Below, in pieces: positions 36,066 through 47,868 of a stretch of DNA of 64,000 nt. The notes beneath the pieces were generated by a model. That model had not been told where the DNA came from. It ran no database searches and was given only the letters and a program-made list of their open reading frames with translations. A program made the translations under genes and the position numbers. The DNA lies in assembly GCA_038380795.1 (NCBI GenBank), contig CM076259.1, forward strand, positions 98,753,739 through 98,817,738, read 5' to 3'. Numbering within the stretch: position 1 is the first letter of the stretch; each line of letters opens with the position of its first letter. The DNA is from Pyrocephalus nanus (Eukaryota > Chordata > Aves > Passeriformes > Tyrannidae).

Positions 36066-38505
36066 AATGATGAAAGACGAGGGCTCTCTGTTTAACACTG
36101 CAATACATAGCAGGTTGCACACCTACAGCAGAGAAAAGACGAGTTAGTTGCTTTGACTGTACAATCTGCCTGATAAGTCAAAATGTAGTACATATTGAGT
36201 TCAGGTAGAAATGATCAAATTTCATATGCTTTTCTTATTGATGTTAGGTTGTGGATTATATGAAAACTGAAATTTAAAAACATTTGCTTTTCTTGATTTT
36301 TTTTTTTTTTACTTGTTGAAAACCTCTGATGATGTTAACCAAAATGTTAATTTTTATCTTTGAATAAACTTTTTTTTTTTTTTCCCAGTGAGAGATCAGA
36401 TAGTTTTCTCATGAAGTTGGCTATCTGCTTAGGTTTTTATTTTGCATAATGTATTGTACATTACCTCTCATGTTTACAAGGAGGGCCTTCTGCTCTGGCA
36501 GGGCACACAGTGAAAAGGGACAGAGAAGAACTGCACGTGGTGGATGATCTGTACTTCACTGTTCTGCTTTGAAGGCAAGGTGAGTATTGTCTACATTGTG
36601 TAATAGGGGAGGAGCAGCAGAGGTAGGGAGAGAGAAGTTGGAGAAAGTAAGTTAATGAATGTTTTATTGAATAAGGGCTTATTTGCCACGAGTGAATTGA
36701 AGTAATTGGTCAAGACTAGCTGATCTTTATGTGAAGATGAACTTGTGTTGTTGCCTGGATGGAAGTTTATTTGCTTCATAAGGCTGGTTGAATTAATTGC
36801 TTAGATGTGCTGTAATCTGCATGGCTGCTATTTGAAAAAAAAAGATTTCACTCCAGCATTTGAACAGAAAGAACTTTTTTTTCTAAGGTCTTGAGTTTCT
36901 TCTTCAAAGTCTTTCTTTCTCCAAGGGGTTTCTGGTGGCTGAGCTTGAACTAACTCAACACAAGAAATAACAAGGTGGTTCCTGATTAGATAGCACCAGG
37001 TAAAAGACATTGTAATCAGAATGGTGCCTTTTCTCAGGGTAAAGCTTATCCCCTGAATTGGGTAACTGGTGAGCCTGTGACTTTTTTTTCACCCTTTGAA
37101 TGCAGATAACTTGAATGCAAAATCTATAATATTTGGGAAATGTGCTTATGTTTCAATCTGGCTTAAAAAAATCCAAAAAACCCAGAAAGCATTTCTGCTG
37201 GTATAGATACCTAAACTGGCCTGGCAGAAGTGATTGGAGCATGTTGTCTTGGGTGGCAAGGTGGAAGGGGAGGAGGGAAAGAGGAATTTCTGGTGTCTGC
37301 TCAGCTCTGTTACATTGCACCACATTTGGTGGTGGGTGCTGCTGTGGGAGAACATGGAGATGGAAACCTCCCTGCAGTTGCCTCTGGGAACTGAGAAGTG
37401 GGGAGGCTATGTGAGAACTCCACACGAGAGCAAATCTGGGGAGAGGGGAGTATCCTGATAAAGATGAGTTGGAATGAGGAGAAGCTGCTTCAGCCCCTCT
37501 GAAATTCCTCAGATCTTTCCAGGCTTCTCTTGCTTCCCTGTATTTTCCTGCCTTTGAACCTTGTTTTGCTGCCTTCAAGTGACTTGGCTTTGCTTGGGCA
37601 CCTGTGAAAACAGGTAAAGGTTCTCTGTGCTAAATGCAGCTTTTATGTATTGTGCACACCATGATGTATGAAGGTATTACACCCCTGCACCCATGCCATA
37701 CAGTCTAAAGAAACTGGCTTCCTATTATTTTTAAAAGCAGCTTTCTCTTCATATTTTACCTTATTAGGCAGGAGAGGAGTGTGGTTGTCCAAGGGATTAA
37801 TTTTCATGGATTGCTTCTAGAAGATGAACTGTCCAGGACAAATGAAATATTATTTATTTATTTTAATTTTATCTTTTAAATAATAAACGTGTTCATTCAG
37901 AGCAGTAAGTTTGCAGTTATATCCTTTCCATGTACATGTTTTCCAGGTTCTGGAAGCTGTCTCGAGATAAAAGGTTTCTTTCAAATGCTCTATTTCTGAA
38001 CTCGGAAAGAACATCTTCCAGAAGCAATAGTAGTGCATCTGTGCTGCTTCTGATACCAGAAAAAATAATTGGAGAGTATTAATGGCTTGATTTTTCAAAT
38101 GCTCCACATTTCTAAACTGGAAATGGAAGTTTTATAGGTACATAAGTAGCCTGAATTTTTAATTTTGCTTTGAACAATATAGCTTTCTATTTTAACACAA
38201 ACAGGAGTAAACTTTGAGGAGTTTCCATTCGGCGATTTTTCAATTCCTTCCGTATCTTCTGTCATTCCTTGTACCTGTATGGCACTTCAGCAGCCCCCTT
38301 CCTTGTTGGCCGTTTTCAGGCTTTTTGATGTTTTCCCATCAACTCTATCACATCACTGAAAGTGAAGTCTAAAAAAGGTGGTGGTTCCAAGGGTCTTGAA
38401 GGATATTTCTAAAGGAACACTCTAAAAAACTCCACAACAAATTAATCTTTTGAAAAAAATTAATTGAGAACTACTAAATATCTTTTGGCTTGGGTGCTGT
38501 ATTGT

Positions 38506-38529
38506 AAAAAAAAAAAAAAGAAAAAAAAA
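38506..38529. repeat. A14-G-A9 tract
   Basis: Fourteen A, one G, nine A. Confidence 0.92.
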
Positions 38530-38587
38530 GTTTATCAAAGGAAATAATGCCAGAATGCACAATTAAAAATAATGTAGTTTTTACAAG

Positions 38588-38613
38588 TTTTTTTTTTTTT
38601 TTTTTTTTTTTTT
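38588..38613. repeat. T26 homopolymer
   Basis: Twenty-six T residues, about 60 bases after the A-rich tract at 38506, so the two could pair as an inverted A/T hairpin in single strands. Confidence 0.95.
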
Positions 38614-39173
38614 ACTACATGGCTAATGTTGTGCATGTGCATGACTAATATTTAGTATTTCTTAAAGAAGACCACATTATAAGTAACGTTCTTGAAATAT
38701 GAACAGTGGAATGAAACAAGTCTGTTTTGTCTTAGTTGACATGCTTGGTTAAAAAACTTCCAATATCTTTATTTTTGATATTGAATATATTGCATATTTT
38801 TTTTTCTGAAAAAAAAGTTGTGTTTTTTCAGAGCAAAATGTTGATTATTCTTTGCTTTTGATGGCTGTAGTAGGCATTTAAGGTACTGTGACAGGTCTTA
38901 TTGAGAAAGTAGTGTTCTGAAACAGCAGTGTGGAAAACTGGCGGATTCTTTGTCCCTGCCAGTTGTTTCCATAGTTGCCCTGTTGCATTCAAGTTGTCCA
39001 TGGTGTCTGAGTGTTCTACCTGGTGCAGTGACTGTTTAATAGATTTTAATAGTAGCCTGTTGTGTGAAGGGTAAAGGAGGAATTTCACTCCTCTAGATGT
39101 TAGTGCAAGCTTCATCCTTCATCTCCACAAAAGGACTTTGTATTTCTTTAATGGCAGAATTTGTTTGTTGTGG

Positions 39174-39209
39174 TTTTTTTTTTTTTTTTTTTTTGTTTTT
39201 TGTTTTTTT
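39174..39209. repeat. T-rich tract (T21 plus G-interrupted T runs)
   Basis: T21 at 39174-39194, then G-separated T runs. Confidence 0.92.
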
Positions 39210-42200
39210 GTGTTTTCTGAAGTTTGTCTTGACCTCATAGTGTTCTTTGGCCTTGTAATGGATAGACAAGTGTATGTTTGTGGAAGTGTTCATTAGCCAT
39301 TAATGTCAGAGTTCATCCCATTTCCTTCTGTTACAAGCTGGTTCTCAAAAATAGAAATTCTGGTTTTATGTTAAATGTTTAAGATGTTTCTTTCATAGGA
39401 CAAGGTAAATCAGCATTAGTTTGATTTTTTAATTTTTTTTTTTCCTTCCCCCAGTGGTTCATAGTTCAGTTCTGCAATGAACAGTTTTCTAATTAGAGGA
39501 CACAATACCTGTTCCACTGATGTTATCAGAAGATAGCTGGAATTTATTTTAGCTGCATAAAATATGACTGGTAGTATTGTATAAATCTGTTAAGCAGGCT
39601 GTAATCATAACAACTGACATTAATCTATCGAGTGTTCAAAATACTCTTTTTTTCCTTCTCTAAATGTGGTGGTAAGCAGAAAATAGTTTGTCTTCAATTT
39701 CTGTGGTAGAGTTTGCTGCTTTACTTCCTTTCCCCCATCCCCCTCCAAGCAGTTTCCCACTCAAGCAGCTTTCTTTTGCTAGTTCTCCCCTTTCACAATG
39801 AGTCCTTAATGCTGACTCACAAGTTGTCATGATTGCTTGGCAGTTTTGGCAGGGGCACACGCATGTGTATGTGGGCACTCTGAGCACAAAAAGACACCTT
39901 CTTGCACCAGATTTTTTGGTATTAATTAGTTCAATATTTTGACTTTTAAAGGTGTTGGGGGGAATAGGTGGTTTGAGCTTTCATTTATGTTTATGTTCCG
40001 AGGAAAACAATTTTGAGCATTAGACAAAAAATTCCTGGGTGATTCTGCTTTTACTGTATAGTGGCAGGAAGGCTTAAAATTTGTACAGTGTTATGTGAAG
40101 TCATAGGGAAACTTTGCTCTTGTTTTTGCATGTCTTTGCAAAAGTTTGCTACGTGAGGACAGCAGGACTGGTTTGTTTTTCAAATACATACAATCATTTA
40201 ATTCCTTCTTTGTAATTTTTTTTTCTTTGTGAACTGAACAATACAGCCCTTACCACTAAAATGCAGTGGATGTGTTTTCCTTCCAGCCAAACTGTGTGCA
40301 CACTCCATAGGCCAAATAACCCTGTGTACAGCGTTTCTTTGCTCAGTAAATAACAGTGTAACTTGAATTGCAGCCAAAACTTCTTTTGCAATCTTAACTG
40401 TTGCTCTGATTTCATCTGGTAGGACCTGCTGTCCCAGGTGCTGGTTCTCTCTCTGATCAGCCACAACTGGCCCCACACATCCCAAGTGGAGTTAATGAAG
40501 TGCCTTCAGCGCAGTGCTGCAGTAGCTACTGCTGTCAGGTCGGTTGAGCAAAAGAAACCTGCTGTACATTTTTAGGTCTGCTTCCTGGTGCTGATGGAGT
40601 GCTTCGACACGTGACGGTGCCCAGGCTTGGCAGGCTCTTCAGCAGGGATGTAAAATTTGCATTACATTTCCAGATGACATAATCTATTTTTCAAACTGGC
40701 AAACTTAGTCCAGCAACTGTTTTGAATAATTTGCTGAAAAACAGCATTAATAATAACAAAGGAGTTACATGTTTGGGGGTACAGGGGTGTGTAAATGCAC
40801 CACTGTGCACGCATGCCCACTCAGCTTACCATACAGCTCCTATAAAATATGTATTGAGAGTCTTTGCTATATAAATCTAACAGTCATTTTGAAAGCAAAG
40901 ACCATGTGTTTCCATTCTCAAGTTAGACTTTCATAACTCATGTCTGTTGCGTTGAAAGTTATGGTAGAAGAAAAAAAAAATACTACTTCATCTCTGAGTA
41001 AGGTATTTCTACAGTTCAGTGCGTGTTGACTTGTTTAGTATGTTATGGCATTTATCAACAAGCACAGAAAACACAAATACTTAGTGATAATGATGGTAAT
41101 CAACTAGATGGAAAACTTACCTGTGTAAGCATCAGGCACTGACTCTGCCTGGACTCGATGTGAACATCAGATCACATAGTTCATCTGTCACCTGGTAAAA
41201 CAGAATCTTATTCCAGAAGAAGCCACTAGTTCTAATTGCTTGGTTGTTGTGTATTTCTTTAATGTCAGGATTGTGAGGAGGGGAAAAAAAAACAATTAAA
41301 GATAATTTTTTCCATTTATTTTTCCTCTTAGAAAGAACTGAGTGTTTTGCATCTGGTTGTCTGTAAGTTAATGAATACTGACTTCCAAATGAGGATGCCA
41401 AATTAGCAATTGGTTTTGAAATTTAGGACCACCTTTGGCATTACATTATAACAGTTAGATACTGGACGTTAGTTAAGAATTTTCCAAAGAAAGTGCTATT
41501 TCCCTGTGGAATTGTTTTGTGCTTTTCTAGTGCATAATAAAAAATACTTACACACACTTAAATTAAAAATGCAATTTTTACATTTTGGTTTTGAAACTGT
41601 CTGCCTTCCTCTGCTCCATGTCCCCATAGTGATATTTAATTGATAGGAATGTCCCTTGGTAGAGACAAAAGAGTGGATCACCTGCAGTCTGTTCAGCTTT
41701 CTTCTGGATTTAGCCAGGATTCTGCACCCTTGAATAGGAACTCCATAAGCATTACTGATAGACTTTTCTCTACTTTCTTTTTACTTTTGCTTATACAGTT
41801 CAGAAAATCAGGAGAAATGCTTTTGCTGAGAATGTTAGACTTTTGGGTGGAGATTTTCATGCATGTTGCTGGGTTATAACTTCTTAACCGTTTGCAAAAG
41901 AAACCCTTGTGGACCTGTGACTTGTGGAAAACCCATTAGCATTCAATGGCAGGATCTAAACCAAGAGTGTTCTGTTCATCCACTGGGTAAGGAATGGACC
42001 TCATAGTGTTTTGTAAAGAACTATTTTGCTTCCATTATAATGGGTAATATATGATAAAATCCAGTGAGACAATCCACACACACCAAGAGAAAAAACTTTT
42101 ACATGCTGGCAAATTATAATATTTGGGAACTGATGAAAAGAAGGGGACTTTCTCAGAGATACACAAACCTAAATTTTCAGGTGAGGTAAAGCATTGAATT

Positions 42201-45200
42201 TGATATTTATGCCTTTTTTTTCATCAAAACCTTTGGAATTGCAGAGCAGTGATTAAAAAAAGAAGAAAAGACAAAGCAGACCTGAGAGAGTTTTATGGAA
42301 CAGTATATACATCAAAAATGAAGCCCTGTTCAGTAGTTGTCCTCTTTGCCAGCCTTAAATACCATCAAGAGTAAGATCTTTCTGGAATGTTATAGTCTGA
42401 TAGAGCATAAAATGTGTTAGAATATGCATTTTTATTGCATGTAGTTTAACTTCTAGCTGGTGAAATTAGGCAGAAAGGTTCAAAGCTTAGTCTGTTACAG
42501 ATTTCAACTATGTTTGGCCTTAGTATAAATTTGTGGATAAGGCATCATGAGGAATATCTTTAACATACTTGCATTTTGGGAGATGTTCTACTTTATTTGT
42601 TGATGTAACATATTGCTACCACAAAGAAAACATAAGCTGAACAGCTTTCATATGCTTCATTGGGAAAAGTGTCCTCTCATCCATTTTCCATGGGCTGCAC
42701 TGCCTAGCACTTAATTCTTAATACAAACTATAACTTAGAAGGATATTCAGACTCTAGCAGTCTGTATATGTTGGTAAAAACAAAATTGAATTTTATCACC
42801 ATTTTTCCACTCAGAGAAGATAAACAGTAAATAAAGTGATGAGAATATGGAAGATGTGCTGTTGGTTGGCTGATGAGTGTTTGTTGGTAAATGAAATTCT
42901 GATGACTTATGTTTAGATTTCCCCAGGTTTTTTTCAGTAGTTAAATGTTCTATTGTCTACAGGAACTGCAGAATAAATAAAAAAATATGAAGGGCAAAAG
43001 ATAAGCCACCCACTCTGGAGTGTACCTGCATTTGGTATTTGGTATGTAAAAGTGAACTGCTGTTACCTAGCTTCACATACATCATCTTGCCTTCTGTGTG
43101 AGTTTATAAGCATTGTTTCTGGAGCTGTCAATAGACCATGCAGGATACTTGAACAAATAATTCCAAAAACTAAAAAGGCTGTATGCCAAATGAGATTTGA
43201 TAGCTGGTGAGGCAAGTGTGTAGGTGAACTCTAGAGCCTATTTGCCTATTTGTAATGACATGATATATTCTAAAATTTCATTGACCTTCTAAGCTTCAGA
43301 AGAGTCCAAATAATTTTGTTATCACAAAAAAAAGCATCCTTAGGTATGAAAATTTGCACCACATTCCTGAGGCTATTGAGTGTTCCAGACCAGTTCATGT
43401 TGGCTAATACAGAATACCAGATGTCCCTGATGAGCAGATCTGGGAAACCATTTGGCAGTAGCTAGTAGAAAATATCATTAGGCACAATGGTGTTGCAGAA
43501 TTTCTGCTTTTCTTTGGATTTTGTGCATTTCATATCCTCTCTGAAGACTGGAGATCCGAGCCAACATCTGTTGCTCCTGGCTACTGGCATTAGGATATTC
43601 CAGGAAGAAAGAATTCAGTTGCAAATACAATAAGGAAAATGGAGTGGTGAAGAATATAATATCTGACTGTTAAGTAGTTGTAATTAGCTGGGGCATCTGC
43701 ATAGGAAAGGGACTCCTTGGTTTCCAGACCCTTTCCATGGGTTTAGCCAGGGCATTTATTATCTCATTCTGACAGGCGTGCAGAGCAGAGATGGAGCTTA
43801 GGGCTCCCAACAGTTTCTGCAGCTTCTCTCCAGCACTGTCTCATTCCTTAATAATTCCCAAGTTGTTCTTACACACAAAGGTGCCTAGACTATACTCCCT
43901 CCTCCCTTACTCAACTTTGACTAGTCCCACTTTGTAGCATATATCCCACATTTCCAGAGAAAACCATAGGTTATTTTACTTGTTCTTTTTCCCACCCAGA
44001 ATACACATTTCTGCAAATACTTTTATTAGAGGGTAGTCACAAATTTTCATTTTGTTGTAAAATAAAGCCAGTTAAAGTGTTCCAAATCCACAAGACTCCA
44101 AAGAACATGTATTTTGACAGCTTCTACCAAAATGACTTAAGAAGACTTGCTACTGGCAACTATAGTTTTCTCAAAATAGACCTCCACTGCAGTACAACAT
44201 TATGCTGTAACAGTAGGTTATGGTGCAGTTGACTTTTCCCCCCCACTCCTTTTCCTGTTCTTCATTGATGCCAAAGTCGACACAGCTAAATAACCTAAAT
44301 TCTTATGCAAATAAATATAAAAATTATTAAAATGCATTCTAAGCTTGAAAATGAAAGTCTTTTATGCCAGACATATCCAAATACGAGCCTTTAAAATGAC
44401 TGGGTTTTTTCCCTGTGGAGGGTGCTGTTACATGTGATGGCTTTCCAGAGCTAAAATTAACATTAGGATAGGCTTAAAAAATTAGCTGAAAGCTATTTTT
44501 GTGCTGTCCTTGGAAGTTGAGTACTTGCTGTTTTGTGTTGAGAAGTGAAAAAAAATAAATCACTCTCATGAATACTGATCTGGAATATTTCTATAGCATG
44601 TTCCACCACAGCAAGTGGTAGTGTGAAGGTCGGGAATGCTTTCTTTATGGTTCTCTGTTGTTTTTTGGGGAGGAAGGATCACAGATAGCACTATGGTGGC
44701 TCTGTTCGGGTGGTCTCCATGTCACCCTCCTATAGCTGTGCCGTCAAGCCAGAAGAGGGAGCACAAATGAAGACCTTGTTTCTAAGGTGCAATTGTTAGC
44801 TCCATGATGCAGATCAGGGTCCATGGAAATGCTGAGGTCACACGTGTTAAGTCAGAGTGCCTTACTCTGTTAGACTGCGTGTGCATAAGGAGTGGGAAAT
44901 ATGAGCCTAGTGTTGGCTCATAAAGGGGGGAAAGGGGCTCAGTGGAAAAAGTGAAAAGAGTTGGAAAAACTGTGCCTGGCATGAGGACTTCTACAGCAAA
45001 AGCAAATTATGATTTTCTCATTGAAGTTAAGTCCAGTGTATTTGGTTTGTAAGATCAATGATGCTTTTCATGAATCAAGAACAAATCTGTGTGTTGTTGT
45101 GCAGACCAGATATGTTGGATGGTTGAGACTTAACGCTTTTTAAAGCTTATTCAAATGTGTTTTTTTTAAATGTAACTATTGTGTCTTATTGTAGGTCCAG

Positions 45201-46156
45201 TAGCATATTCATAAAGTCTTTCTTGTTTTTTATAAGTATGCTGATTTGTAGGGTTGCTTGTTTCCAAATATATATAAATTAATTTGTAGTTTTAAAAATA
45301 ACATATTTTTTAATGATAATATGCAAACATCATGTGATGAGCATGGGTAGTGAAACTTATCACTAATGAAAAATATGTAAGGACACTGAGGTGTTGATTA
45401 AACTTTGCAAATTCATCTCCTTGATGTAGGCAATAGATACTTTGGTTGCAAAGACCTGTTGACAGAGATGCAACTGCTTTCTACTCAAATTAGGAGAATT
45501 TCAAGAGTATAGTCTTCTCCTGAGTGTTTTCTGAGACAAACTTTGGCTGCATTAGCTTATTTGAGGAGCGTGATACAGCTGAATGATATTTTTACAAGAA
45601 TAATTTAAAAAGCAAATCTGCAATCTTATTAGCTTCTTGCATTCTTTGGTTGTTTTTGTTTGTTTGTTTGCTTTGTTTTTAAGTTCATTGTTGGGATAGA
45701 ACTGCAAATTTCACGTCTGCATCTATTTGCTTTATTACTTTAGATGTGCCATTTCCAGTGTTATGCTCATAGACTTAACAAGCCTAATCCGGGACACTAA
45801 AGCAGAACTGTCATTTTGAAGCTATTCAGCTGAAGTGTCTTTGAAATCAGTGTGGAAAGCTCCAAGACTATTTTTGTTCCCTTTTTAATTTTTAGAGAAG
45901 TTTGTATTGTATTAGGCAGTTCGGGGTCCCTAGAAGAGATGCTGCAGAAGGGTGACCTCCCACAAGTCTACTAGAGGTTAGACTCCGAATGGTTTATATT
46001 TAGGAACTATACCAGTCTGAAGGCACGCTGGGGATGACTTAAGAACAACCCTTTTCTTGAGACAGTTTTTTCCTAAACTGTATAATACTGAATTTGGAGA
46101 AAGTATTTTAGTGCCTAAGTGAGGAAAGATGTAGCAGTTATTAATATAATAAATGA

Positions 46157-46416
46157 TGAGTCCCATAGGGACCATGAGAACACCAATATGGTGTGTAACA
46201 AAAGCATGGTTTATTCAAGGAGCCACAACTTATATAGCAGTTTCAAATGCTGACACGTCACAGCAGGTGACCTTATCAGCCAATCCCATACAAGCATTTC
46301 ACTGAGCATCTGTGACAGAGTACTTACAAACTACAATTCCCAGGATGCTTTGCAGCACCTGGTGTAACTAGACCCCACAGAAAGACAGTCCAGTAGAACT
46401 ATGGTCTGTGCCAACA
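46157..46416 (-). mobile_element. Probable solo LTR of an endogenous retrovirus
   Basis: On the minus strand the layout is that of an LTR: an upstream segment with a TGAC...GTCA bZIP-like site (46251-46260), a TATA box TATATA at 46231-46236, then AATAAA at 46210-46215 only some 20 bases downstream, then a short U5-like end. The plus-strand ends read TG (46157) and CA (46416), as required for an LTR, but other end choices are possible (CA at 46378-46379) and I found no matching target-site duplication. No internal retroviral sequence adjoins it, so it is a solo LTR. The family is not identified. Confidence 0.5.
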
Positions 46417-46945
46417 TTGCATGATAAAACAGAAAGGCACCATTAAATTAGGAGTGCTAGCATAATTCCTCTGTCTTCGGACAGCTTGTTTACTGCCACT
46501 CACAGAAAATTCCAGGACTATGGAGTATTCATATGCTCTGTGCCCTATAAAAGGTCCTATAAAAGCTTCATTCCCAGAGTGTATCTTCTCTTCCTGTCTA
46601 CTTGGGTTGCTCTGTTAGAGATCAAGGAGGAGATGATTGAAGCCCTTTCTGTTTGGTTGTTTTCTCTTGAAGAAGGCTGAGGCTATGAAAGATCTGTGTT
46701 GAGCTGCCACTTCTCCCTCAGGATTCCTATATCCCATGGTCCTCATAAGTTCTTTGAGATTCACATGTCAGGAAGCATTTGCTGCATTTGATCATCCCTA
46801 TAGCAAGATAGTGCTTGGCTAATGACAGCAAATGGTGGTGACACAGGTTAATTTCACATCCTTTAGCAAGCATTATAAATCAGATTATTGTCACACTGGC
46901 TGTGCTTGTGCTATATATTATGTTTTAGAACAATGGAATGATCAT
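46417..46945 (+). other. FRMPD4 intron 1, no exon seen
   Basis: About 530 bases between the LTR-like element and the next CR1; nothing recognised. Confidence 0.5.
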
Positions 46946-47777
46946 AAATCACAGAATATGCTGAGTTGGGAGGGACCCATGAGGATCATCAAATCTAATT
47001 CCTGGCCCTGCACAGGACACCCCAAGAATCTTGCCATGTGCCTGAGAGTATTGTTCAAATGCTTCTTGAACTCAGACAGGCTTAGTGCTGTGACCACTTC
47101 CCTGAGAAGCCTATTCCAGAGCTAAACCACCCTTTGGGTGAAAAACCTTTTCCTGATGTCTAACTTAAACCTCCTCTGACACAGCTTCATGCCATTTTCT
47201 TGAGCCATGTCACTGAGAGCGAAGAGTGAAGAGATCAAGTACCTGCTGCTCCACTTCCTCTCGTGAGGATGGTGAAGACGACAATAAGGTCTCCCCTCAG
47301 TCTCCTCTTGCCCAGGATGAACAGACCAAGTATCCTCAGCTGCTCCTTACAAGGCTTCTCCAGACACTTCACCATCCTCATGGTTCTGCTTTGGACACTC
47401 TTTAATGGCTCAATATCTTTCCTATATTGTGGTGCCCAAACGTGCACACAATATCCAAGGTGAGGCTGCACCAGTGCAGAGCAGAGCGAGACAATCCCCT
47501 GCCTTGGCTGGCTGGCCATGCTTTGCCTGATGCCCCCCAGGACAGTGCTGGCCCACCTGGTTGCCAGGGCACTGCTGACTCATATTCAATTTGCCACTGA
47601 CCAGGACCCTCAGGTTACTTTCCTTGGCACTGCCTTCCAGCATCTCATGCCCCATTCTATACAGACAACCAGGGTTGCCCCATCCCAGGTATGGAATCCA
47701 TCACTTGCCCTTGTTGAACTTCATATGGTTGGTGATTGCCTATTGTTAATGTCTCTTCAGGGCCTCCCTGCCCTAGT
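46946..47777 (-). mobile_element. CR1 LINE with RT C-terminal remnant, 5'-truncated
   Basis: Begins AATCACAGAATATGCTGAGT at 46946, the reverse complement of the CR1 3' end. Minus-strand frames keep recognisable ORF2 pieces: 47422-47655 has LRVLVSGKLNMSQQC, and 47235-47519 has IVSLCSALVQPHLGYCVHVWAPQYRKDIEPL followed by KCLEKPCKEQLRILGLF and GKRRLRGDLIVVF. These correspond to the C-terminal reverse-transcriptase region (LNMSQQC and LV.PHL.YC...WAPQ motifs). The two frames are offset, so at least one frameshift has broken it. It is the longest 3'-anchored CR1 here (about 830 bases) and it is inactive. Confidence 0.94.
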
Positions 47778-47868
47778 TTGGGTAGGAAGGGACTGTTTAA
47801 ACCCCCTTGCAATGAGCAGGGACATCTTTAGCTAGATCAGGTTGCTCAGAGCTCTGTCCCACCTGCCA
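47778..47868 (-). mobile_element. Second, abutting CR1 3' UTR fragment
   Basis: GGTAGGAAGGGACTGTTTAA, then GAGCAGGGACATCTTTAGCT and AGATCAGGTTGCTCAGAGCT, match the 3' UTR of a different CR1 subfamily (reverse complement). The terminal octamers are missing. It directly adjoins the 5' end of the copy at 46946 in the same orientation. Confidence 0.75.

Larger units (their letters stand above)
36066..46156 (+). other. FRMPD4 intron 1, no exon or named repeat seen
   Basis: About 10 kb with frequent T tracts and no recognisable transposon or coding exon. A short patch at 40510-40620 keeps five CpGs and a CACGTG E-box at 40608-40613. Confidence 0.5.
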
